In this document: in pieces, positions 18,802 to 26,342 of the stretch
Layout: the number at the start of each line of letters is the position of its first letter
Position numbering within the stretch: position 1 is the stretch's first letter
Assembly (NCBI RefSeq): GCF_019931575.1
Contig: NZ_CP082923.1
Location: 1,922,001-1,986,000, forward strand
DNA: 64,000 nucleotides
Reading direction: 5' to 3'
Origin: Caulobacter segnis
Lineage (GTDB): Bacteria; Pseudomonadota; Alphaproteobacteria; Caulobacterales; Caulobacteraceae
The notes under the pieces: model-generated
The model's input: the letters and a program-made list of their open reading frames with translations, nothing else
Database searches by the model: none
Told to the model about the DNA's origin: nothing
Made by a program: the position numbers and the translations under genes

Positions 18802-21363
18802 ATGAGTACGGTGGTCCTGACCGCCCCGCTGAAGGGCTGGGTAGCGCCGTTGGATGAGACGCCGGATGCGGTGTTTTCCGAGCGGATGCTGGGGGACGGG
18901 CTGGCGATCGATCCGTTGGGCTCGACGCTGCACGCGCCGTGTGACGCGGTGGTGGTGACGGTGCACCGGGCGCGGCACGCTGTGACCTTGCGGGCGGCCA
19001 ACGGGGCCGAGATTCTGATGCATGTGGGGCTGGAGACGGTGGCCCTGGGCGGCGAGGGCTTCTCGGTGTTCGTGCGCGAGGGCCAGGCGGTGAAGGCCGG
19101 CGACAAGCTCTTGGGTTTCGATCTCGACCTGCTGGCCCAGCGGGCCAAGAGCCTGATCACCCCGGTGGTCATCACCAATCTGGACGCTTTCTCGATCGTG
19201 CGCCGCGACCAGGACCGGGCCATTTCGGTGGGCGACTTCCTGATGGAGCTGTCGCCGCTGGGCGGGGCGCAGGTCGTTGCTTCGACCTCCACGCAAGAAA
19301 TCTCCCGCGCCGTGACCGTGCCGCTGGCGCATGGGATCCATGCGCGGCCGGCGGCGAAGATCGCCGAGACGGCCAAGGGGTTCGACGCCGAGATCGGGCT
19401 GGTGGTCGGCGCGCGCCGGGCCAGCGCCCGGAGCCCGGTAGGGGTGATGTCGCTGGCCATCCGCCATGGCGACGACATTGACGTGGTGGCCTCGGGCGTG
19501 GACGCCGAGGCGGCGCTGCAAGCCATCGTCGACCTGATCGAGGGCGGCATGGGCGAGGGGGCGCCGGTGGCGGCCCCCATGGCGGGCAAGGCCTCCGCAC
19601 CGGCGGCCGTGATCGAATCCGCGCCCGTGACCCCGACGGAACTGCCCCGTGACGGGGTGCTGAAGGGGGTGCTGGCCGCGCCGGGGCTGGCGATCGGCAA
19701 GGCCGTGCGGCTGGCGTCCAGCGACATCGCCGTGCGCGAGGCGGGCGAGGGCGTGGCCCACGAGGAGGCGGCCCTGACCGCCGCCCTCGCCAAGGTCCGC
19801 GCCAAGATCGAAACCAACGCCGCGAAAGGCGACAAGGCCCGCAAGGCGATCCTGGGGGCCCACCTGGCGTTTCTGGATGATCCTGAGCTCGCCGCTGGCG
19901 CGCGCCGGCTGATCGGCGAGGGCAAGAGCGCCGGCTTTGGCTGGCGATCGGCCGTCGGCGGCTATGTCGAGGCCCTGCGGGGTCTGGGCGACCGGCGCCT
20001 GGCCGAACGGGTCGATGATTTGATCGATCTGGAGCGCCAGGTCCTGCGCGCCCTTAGTGGCGAGGAGGACGACACGACGGTGCTGCCGCCGGGCGCGATC
20101 CTGCTGGCCGACGAGCTTTTGCCCTCGCAGCTGATGGGCGTGGATCCCGGCGTGGTGGCCGGCTTCGCCACCGCCCGTGGCGGCCCGACTTCGCACGTGG
20201 CGATCCTGGCCGCGGCCATGGGCATCCCGGCCCTGGTGGCCTTAGGGGGCGGGGTCTTGAGCGTCGAGGACGGCGCGGCCCTGATCCTGGACGCCGACAG
20301 CGGGACCCTGCGTGTGGCGCCAGATGCGCCAGCCCTGGAAGCGGCCCAGACGGCCCTGGCCCAGCGCCAGTCGCGCAAGGCCGCCGCCAAGGCCGCCGCC
20401 CACGAGCCCGCCATCACCCTGGACGGAACCCGCATCGAGGTGTTCGCCAACACCGGCTCGGTCAAGGACGCAGCGGCGGCGATCGAGAATGGGGCGGAAG
20501 GCTCGGGACTGCTGCGCACCGAGTTCCTGTTCCTGGACCGCGAGACCCCGCCCGACGAGGACGAGCAGGCCCGCCAGTACCAGGCCATCGCCGACGCCCT
20601 GGACGGCCGGCCGCTGATCATCCGCACGCTCGACGTCGGCGGCGACAAGGCCGCGCCCTACCTGCCGATCCCGGCCGAGGAGAACCCGGCGCTGGGCCTG
20701 CGCGGCGTGCGCGTCAGCCTGTGGCGGCCGCATCTCTTGAAGACCCAACTGCGGGCCATCCTGCAGGTTAAACCGCCTCAAGGTCAAAAGAGGGGCCAAT
20801 GCAAGATCATGGTCCCGATGATCGCCAGCCTCGACGAGCTGCGGGCCGTGCGCGCGGTGCTGGAGGAGGCCCAAAGAGAATTGGGGCGCGAGCTGGGCGT
20901 CACCGAGCGTGTCGCGCTGGGGGTGATGATCGAGACCCCGGCCGCGGCCGTCACCGCCGACCTGATCGCCGCCGAGGCCGACTTCCTGTCGATCGGCACC
21001 AACGACCTGACGCAATACGTGCTGGCCATGGACCGGGGTAACCCCGAACTGGCCGCCCGCATCGACGCCCTGCATCCGGCGGTGCTGCGGATGATCGACC
21101 TGACCTGTCGTGGAGCCGAGAAGCACGGCCGCTGGGTGGGCGTCTGCGGCGGCCTGGCCTCGGACGTGGCCGCCACCGCCATCCTCCTGGGCCTGGGCGT
21201 CACCGAGCTTTCGACCACGGCCAGCATCGCCCCCGAGGTGAAGGCCCAGGTGCGCTCGCTCAGCCTGGACGCCTGCCGTGCGCTCGCCCAGCAGGCCTTG
21301 CAACAGACATCGCCCGAGGCCGTGCGGGCCCTGGCCCAAGCCTTCACCAAGACCGGAGCCTGA
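18802..21363 (+). CDS. nagF: PTS EIIA-HPr-EI triple-domain fusion for GlcNAc
   Basis: The 853-residue phosphotransfer protein contains the whole soluble PTS chain. EIIA(Glc-type) spans about 1-155 with the phospho-accepting H74 in ILMHVGLETV. HPr spans about 165-250 with H180 in HGIHARP. Enzyme I spans about 283-853, with H465 in GGPTSHVAILA and the PEP-binding barrel (GLLRTEFLFL, SIGTNDLTQY, CGGLASD). PEP phosphate would pass EI to HPr to EIIA and then to NagE. The domain order matches NagF of Pseudomonas. A short segment near residues 653-668 is unusual in length and codons. nagE follows after 5 bases. Confidence 0.94.
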   Translation: MSTVVLTAPLKGWVAPLDETPDAVFSERMLGDGLAIDPLGSTLHAPCDAVVVTVHRARHAVTLRAANGAEILMHVGLETVALGGEGFSVFVREGQAVKAGDKLLGFDLDLLAQRAKSLITPVVITNLDAFSIVRRDQDRAISVGDFLMELSPLGGAQVVASTSTQEISRAVTVPLAHGIHARPAAKIAETAKGFDAEIGLVVGARRASARSPVGVMSLAIRHGDDIDVVASGVDAEAALQAIVDLIEGGMGEGAPVAAPMAGKASAPAAVIESAPVTPTELPRDGVLKGVLAAPGLAIGKAVRLASSDIAVREAGEGVAHEEAALTAALAKVRAKIETNAAKGDKARKAILGAHLAFLDDPELAAGARRLIGEGKSAGFGWRSAVGGYVEALRGLGDRRLAERVDDLIDLERQVLRALSGEEDDTTVLPPGAILLADELLPSQLMGVDPGVVAGFATARGGPTSHVAILAAAMGIPALVALGGGVLSVEDGAALILDADSGTLRVAPDAPALEAAQTALAQRQSRKAAAKAAAHEPAITLDGTRIEVFANTGSVKDAAAAIENGAEGSGLLRTEFLFLDRETPPDEDEQARQYQAIADALDGRPLIIRTLDVGGDKAAPYLPIPAEENPALGLRGVRVSLWRPHLLKTQLRAILQVKPPQGQKRGQCKIMVPMIASLDELRAVRAVLEEAQRELGRELGVTERVALGVMIETPAAAVTADLIAAEADFLSIGTNDLTQYVLAMDRGNPELAARIDALHPAVLRMIDLTCRGAEKHGRWVGVCGGLASDVAATAILLGLGVTELSTTASIAPEVKAQVRSLSLDACRALAQQALQQTSPEAVRALAQAFTKTGA

Positions 21364-21368
21364 TCCCG

Positions 21369-23123
21369 ATGAAGTCTCCGCTCGAGATCCTCCAGCCGCT
21401 GGGCCGGGCCCTGATGCTGCCGATCGCGGTGCTGCCGGTGGCGGGGCTGCTTCTGCGCCTGGGCCAGCCGGACCTCTTGAACATCGGCTTCATCGCCGCG
21501 GCCGGCGACGCGATCTTCTCCAACCTGGGCCTCCTCTTCGCCATCGGCGTGGCCGTGGGCCTGGCCCGCGAGAACAACGGCGCGGCGGGCCTGGCCGGCG
21601 TGGTCTGCTTCCTGATCGCCACCGAGGGGGCCAAGGCCCTGCTGCATGTCCCGGCCGAGACGACGGCGGGGCTGATCACCGCCCATGCGGATCTGGCCGG
21701 CGCGGCCTACAAGGCCAAGGCCCTGGCCAAGCTCAGCGTGCCGATCGGCATTCTCTCGGGCGTGATCGGCGGCCTGTTCTACAACCGCTTCTCAGGCTTC
21801 AAGCTGCCCGAGTACCTGGCCTTCTTCAGCGGCCGGCGCTTCGTGCCGATCGTCTCGGGCCTGGCGGGTCTCTTGATGGCCGTGCTGATCGGCTGGGGCT
21901 ATGACGCCATCAACGGCGGCGTCGACGCCGCCAGCCGGGCCATCGTCGGCTCGGGCGAGCTGGGCCTGCTGGTCTACGGGTTCTTGAACCGCATCCTGAT
22001 CGTCACCGGCCTGCACCACATCCTCAACAACATCGCCTGGTTCGTGGTGGGCGACTTCCATGGGGCCACCGGGGACCTGCGGCGCTTCTTCGCCGGCGAC
22101 CCCAACGCCGGCGGCTTCATGAGCGGCTTCTTCCCGGTGATGATGTTTGGCCTGCCGGCCGCCTGCCTGGCCATGTACCACACCGCCCGGCCCGAGAAGC
22201 GCAAGGCCGTGGGCGGCATGCTGGTCTCCCTGGCCCTAACCTCGTTCCTGACCGGGGTGACCGAGCCGATCGAGTTCTCGTTCATGTTCCTGGCCCCGGC
22301 GCTCTACGCCGTGCACGCCATCCTGACGGGCGTGTCGATGGCCCTGATGAACGCCCTGCATGTGAAGCTGGGCTTCACCTTCTCGGCGGGGCTGTTCGAC
22401 TATGTGCTCAACTTCGGCAAGGCGACCAATCCGCTCTGGCTGCTGCCGATCGGGGCGGTCTATGCGGGGGTCTATTACGGGCTCTTCCGGTTCTTCATCC
22501 AGACGCTGAACCTCAAGACCCCCGGCCGCGAGGACGACGACCTGGCCGCGCCGGCCATCGTCGCCACCGGCGGCGGGCGCGGGGCCGACTTCGTCCAGGC
22601 CCTGGGCGGGGCCGGCAACCTGACTTCCGTCGACGCCTGCACCACCCGCCTGCGCCTGATCGTCGCCGACCAGGCCGCCGTCAGCGAACCGGCGCTCAAG
22701 GCCCTCGGCGCGCGGGGGATCGTCAAGCCCTCCGACAAGGCGCTGCAAGTCGTCCTCGGCCCCATCGCCGACGCCGTCGCCGGCGAGATCCGCGCGGCCC
22801 TCAGCCAGGGAAATGCGGGCGGCCAGGCGGCCCGGCCCGCCGTCCAGCCAGCCAAGCCCGCGCCGTCCCAGCTCCCCACCGTCGAGGACGACCGCAAGGC
22901 CCAGGCCCTCCTCGCCGCCCTCGGCGGGGCGGGGAACCTCAAGGCCGTCGGAACCTGCTCCAGCCGCCTGCGCGTCGTCGTCGCCGACCCCGCCGCCGTC
23001 GACGAGCAAGCCCTCCACGCCGCCGGCCTCCGAGGCCTCGTCCGCGTCGGCGACCACGCCCTCCACATCGTCCTCGGTCCCACAGCCGAACGCGTCGCAG
23101 AGGCGATGCGGGGGCTCGTCTAG
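21369..23123 (+). CDS. nagE: GlcNAc-specific PTS permease EIIC with two EIIB domains
   Basis: The 584-residue membrane protein has a glucose-family EIIC domain (about 1-380, with GFLNRILIVTGLHHILNN and the VTEPIEFSF substrate motif). Two EIIB domains follow in tandem. The first, about 400-480, has the phosphocysteine C424 in DACTTRLRL. The second, about 505-584, has C530 in GTCSSRLRV. A Pro/Ala linker separates them. It transports and phosphorylates GlcNAc using phosphate from NagF. Most NagE proteins have one EIIB. Leucine codons shift towards CTC in the second EIIB, unlike the CTG preference of the rest. Confidence 0.93.
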   Translation: MKSPLEILQPLGRALMLPIAVLPVAGLLLRLGQPDLLNIGFIAAAGDAIFSNLGLLFAIGVAVGLARENNGAAGLAGVVCFLIATEGAKALLHVPAETTAGLITAHADLAGAAYKAKALAKLSVPIGILSGVIGGLFYNRFSGFKLPEYLAFFSGRRFVPIVSGLAGLLMAVLIGWGYDAINGGVDAASRAIVGSGELGLLVYGFLNRILIVTGLHHILNNIAWFVVGDFHGATGDLRRFFAGDPNAGGFMSGFFPVMMFGLPAACLAMYHTARPEKRKAVGGMLVSLALTSFLTGVTEPIEFSFMFLAPALYAVHAILTGVSMALMNALHVKLGFTFSAGLFDYVLNFGKATNPLWLLPIGAVYAGVYYGLFRFFIQTLNLKTPGREDDDLAAPAIVATGGGRGADFVQALGGAGNLTSVDACTTRLRLIVADQAAVSEPALKALGARGIVKPSDKALQVVLGPIADAVAGEIRAALSQGNAGGQAARPAVQPAKPAPSQLPTVEDDRKAQALLAALGGAGNLKAVGTCSSRLRVVVADPAAVDEQALHAAGLRGLVRVGDHALHIVLGPTAERVAEAMRGLV

Positions 23124-23528
23124 GTCCTCCGCGCACGCCAGGGGAGAGGGGCGTCGCGCGCGCTCTCGCCCTGGCTGCGATCGGCCCGACTTTCGGGGCG
23201 AGGTGTTCGCAAAAAAGGCATTAAATTGGTACTACAAAGAGTGTTGACGGGAGAGGCGAAATGCGAGCTAAATAATTAAAACAACATAATAAATCAGACC
23301 CTCGGAAAACATGGGTCGGTTTAGACCAAATACCAAGCTGCTTAAGGATCGTACGTCTCATAAAGTTCAGGAAAATAAGCAGCTTAGAACTTTGCGCCGG
23401 GTCCGCCCGCCGCCTTATCGTCTCTCCGTATGCAGTCCGGAGAGGTACTTAAATGGTCTGCTTCATGCTTGCCGGCGAGGCGTTGCAGCGCTCTCGCGCC
23501 GATCGGCTCAAATAAGGGGGATAACAAC
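23124..23528 (+). promoter_or_regulatory. nagP promoter and leader with NagR-type operator
   Basis: This is a 405-base gap of lower GC content. A possible promoter is TTGACG (23244-23249) with GCTAAAT near 23267-23273. Just upstream lies ATTGGTACTACAAAG (23226 onward), sharing ATTGGTA with the nagR spacer. The palindrome GGTTTAGACC (23318-23327) fits the GT-N-TA-N-AC pattern of HutC-subfamily GntR regulators and is a good NagR operator candidate. AAGGGGG lies about 8 bases before the nagP ATG at 23529. The implied leader is long, near 240 bases. Confidence 0.55.
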
Positions 23529-26207
23529 ATGATCGAGCACAAGATTCCGGCTTCCGCCACCCGTGGTCGCCACAAGGCCTTCGCGCTGGCCCTGTTGGCC
23601 GGCGCCTGCTTCTCCGACGCCGCCCTGGCCCAGACCGCTCCGGCCCCCGCGGCCGAGTCGGTCGACGAGGTGGTGGTCACCGCCTTCCGCAAGAGCCTGG
23701 CGACCGCCCTCGAAACCAAGCGCAAGGACATCCGCGTTTCGGACGGCATCTCGTCCGAGGACATCGGCAAGTTCCCGTCGGAAAACATCGCCGAAGCCAT
23801 CCAGCGCATTCCCGGCGTCCAGATCTCGAACATCAACGGCCGGGGCTCGACGATCAGCATCCGGGGCCTGGGCCCGCAATACGCCCTGACCACGGTCAAC
23901 GGCCAGGCATTCAAGAGCTCTAACTTCACCGACGGCTTCCGCTACGACGTCATCCAGACGGAGCTGGCCTCGGGCATCCAGGTCTACAAGTCGCCGACCG
24001 CCGACATGGACGCCGGCGGGCTGGCCGGTACGGTCAATATCGACACCGTCCATCCGTTCGACGTGAAGGGCCGCCAGCTCATCCTGGCCGGCAAGATGCA
24101 GAAGCAGGACCTGATCGGCGGCGACCCGACCGGCAAGTACGGCCTGACCTATGTCGACCATTTCTTCGACGGCAAGCTGGGCGTGTTTCTGGGCGGCGGC
24201 TATCAGGAGCTGAAGGACCGCGGCGACTATCTGTGGATGGACCGCTGGACCGTCAGCAACGGCACCTACACGCCGGCCCGCCTGCGCTATCGCCGCATCG
24301 ACCGCGAGACCAAGCGCTCGATGATCAACGGGGCGATCCAGTACAAGCCGACCAGCGACCTGCAGATCGACCTGATCGGCACCTACGCCAAGGACAAGAC
24401 GACCCAGGACATCCACCAGCAGGTGTTCCTGTTCACGACCCCCTCGGCCTCGAACGTCGTGCCGATCACGGTGACCAACGGCACCGCGACCAAGATCCAG
24501 GTGAACAACTTCCGCCTGGAGAACAACCACCAGTTCGAGAACCGGCCGCAGTCGACCGGTGCCCTGACGACCAACATCCACTACACCGGCATCGAGAACT
24601 GGGACTTCAAGGCCGTCGGCCATTATTCGCGCGGCAGCGCGCAGCACAACGAAGAGGCCGCGATCCTGGGGATCAACATCCCCAGCGCCACGGTCGACAT
24701 CAGCAACCCGAAGAACATCGTCTTCTCGACGTCGACGGCGCTGACCGACACGGCCCAGTACAATCCCGCGACCCTGATCCGGAACACCTATCCGAACGGC
24801 GCGTATCGCTCGATCGACTCCTACGAGGACGCCGGTCAGTTCGACGCCAAGCGCTACATCGACTACGGGTTCCTGGAATCGATCGCGGTCGGCGCCAAGA
24901 TCCGCAAGGAAGTGCTCAAGCGCTACGTGGTCCGCAAGGACGGCCAGAACACCATCCCGGCCTCGTACTCGCCGACCATGGCCGCCACCGGCATCGCCAT
25001 CACCAACTTCCTGGACGGCGACATGACCCTGCCGGCCGCCTGGGTGTCGCCGAACCTCGACGCCTATCGCGCCGCGCTGAAGGCCCAGGGCGTCTCGATC
25101 TACGAGGCGTTCGATCCGGCCGGCAGCTTCCGCGTCGAGCGTGAGCTGACCTCGTTCTACGCCATGGCCAACCTGAAGGGCGAGGTGCTGTCCAAGACCT
25201 TCCGCGGCAATGTGGGCGTCCGCAGCGAAAGCACCGACCAGACGGTGAAGGGCTATATCGGCGGAGCGGCCAACCCGCAGAACACCGAGGTGAAGCTGGT
25301 CGCGGGCACCTACACGACCAAGAAGTCGTACGACAACATCCTGCCGTCGGCGAACTTCAGCGTCGACCTGACCGACAACCTGCTGCTGCGCGTCGCCGCC
25401 GCGAAGGTGCTGGTGCGTCCGATCATCGACTCCAACAACCAGCTGGCCACCACGGTGACCACCGCGACGGACACCACCGGCCACAAGGTCAATACGATCT
25501 CGATCGGCCAGGGCGACCTGAACCCGATGACGGCCAACCAGCTGGATGTCAGCCTCGAGTACTATTACGGCCAGGGTAACGGCCTCAGCGCCGGCTTCTT
25601 CTCGAAGAAGGTCAAGAACGGGGTCTACACCTCGGTCATCTGCCCGACCTCCTACGAAGGCACCGCGCTGTCCAAGGACGCCAGCAACGTCTGCGTCTCG
25701 GCGGCCGGCGACACCTACTCGATCACCCAGAGCTTCAACGACAACAAGACGGTCGACATCCACGGCTACGAGCTGAACTGGCAACAGTCGTTCGACGCCT
25801 GGCTGCCGATCGACGGCTTTGGCCTGATCGCCAACTACACCCACGTGAACCCGGCGACCTCGACGACCGGCTTCCGTCTGGCGAACCTGTCGGAGCACAC
25901 CGCCAACGGCACGGTCTACTGGGAAAACCAGACCTTCAGCGCCCGCCTGTCGGCCAACTACCGCAGCGCCTATGACCAGACCTCGGTGGAGAGCTTCTTC
26001 TCCGGCCCCCTGGGCCACACGGTCGCCTCGCGGACCCAGTTCGACCTGAACCTGGGCTACAACTTCAACGAACACCTGAGCTTCGCCTTCGCGGCGATGA
26101 ACATCAACAACGCGCAGGAGAAGGCCTATCTGGGCAACTCCAGCCGCTGGCAGATGTCGTCGGCCACCGGGCCCAGCTACTACCTGTCGTTCCAATACAA
26201 GATGTAA
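23529..26207 (+). CDS. nagP: TonB-dependent receptor for GlcNAc / chito-oligosaccharides
   Basis: The 892-residue outer-membrane receptor starts MIEHKIPASA after a strong ribosome-binding site. The signal peptide ends near residue 35 and the TonB box DEVVVTAFRKS is at 46-56. The plug includes IAEAIQRIPGVQISNINGRG and VNGQAFKS. It belongs to the large TonB receptor subfamily found with carbohydrate use in Caulobacter and Xanthomonas. The barrel ends SFQYKM, a slightly unusual terminal residue. Its position between nagE and a GH89 hydrolase suggests uptake of GlcNAc or GlcNAc-bearing oligosaccharides. In Caulobacter such a receptor is known for GlcNAc uptake. Confidence 0.88.
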   Translation: MIEHKIPASATRGRHKAFALALLAGACFSDAALAQTAPAPAAESVDEVVVTAFRKSLATALETKRKDIRVSDGISSEDIGKFPSENIAEAIQRIPGVQISNINGRGSTISIRGLGPQYALTTVNGQAFKSSNFTDGFRYDVIQTELASGIQVYKSPTADMDAGGLAGTVNIDTVHPFDVKGRQLILAGKMQKQDLIGGDPTGKYGLTYVDHFFDGKLGVFLGGGYQELKDRGDYLWMDRWTVSNGTYTPARLRYRRIDRETKRSMINGAIQYKPTSDLQIDLIGTYAKDKTTQDIHQQVFLFTTPSASNVVPITVTNGTATKIQVNNFRLENNHQFENRPQSTGALTTNIHYTGIENWDFKAVGHYSRGSAQHNEEAAILGINIPSATVDISNPKNIVFSTSTALTDTAQYNPATLIRNTYPNGAYRSIDSYEDAGQFDAKRYIDYGFLESIAVGAKIRKEVLKRYVVRKDGQNTIPASYSPTMAATGIAITNFLDGDMTLPAAWVSPNLDAYRAALKAQGVSIYEAFDPAGSFRVERELTSFYAMANLKGEVLSKTFRGNVGVRSESTDQTVKGYIGGAANPQNTEVKLVAGTYTTKKSYDNILPSANFSVDLTDNLLLRVAAAKVLVRPIIDSNNQLATTVTTATDTTGHKVNTISIGQGDLNPMTANQLDVSLEYYYGQGNGLSAGFFSKKVKNGVYTSVICPTSYEGTALSKDASNVCVSAAGDTYSITQSFNDNKTVDIHGYELNWQQSFDAWLPIDGFGLIANYTHVNPATSTTGFRLANLSEHTANGTVYWENQTFSARLSANYRSAYDQTSVESFFSGPLGHTVASRTQFDLNLGYNFNEHLSFAFAAMNINNAQEKAYLGNSSRWQMSSATGPSYYLSFQYKM

Positions 26208-26217
26208 CGCGCTTGGC

Positions 26218-26246
26218 GCGGCGCTCTCGTCCTCCCCGAGCGCCGC
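26218..26246 (+). terminator. First hairpin after nagP
   Basis: A perfect 9-bp stem (GCGGCGCTC at 26218-26226 and its complement at 26238-26246) lies 10 bases after the nagP stop. No T-run follows. Confidence 0.45.
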
Positions 26247-26291
26247 GTCCTTCCCGGGCCGTCCGTCGGACGGACAGGCCTTTTCGACTGG

Positions 26292-26332
26292 CGCCCGCCG
26301 TTTCATTCTCCTGAACGGCGGGCGTCCTTTTC
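26292..26332 (+). terminator. Intrinsic terminator between nagP and the GH89 gene
   Basis: A perfect 11-bp stem (26292-26302 and 26314-26324) with an 11-base loop is followed by TCCTTTTC. It ends only about 10 bases before the GH89 start codon. It should reduce read-through from nagP, so the downstream genes may be expressed at a lower level or from their own promoter. Confidence 0.75.
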
Positions 26333-26342
26333 ATAAGATTCT

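Noticed and set aside
23508..26306. A minus-strand open frame covering nagP
   Set aside because: It is over 900 codons long but has no recognisable motif and shadows a clear TonB receptor.
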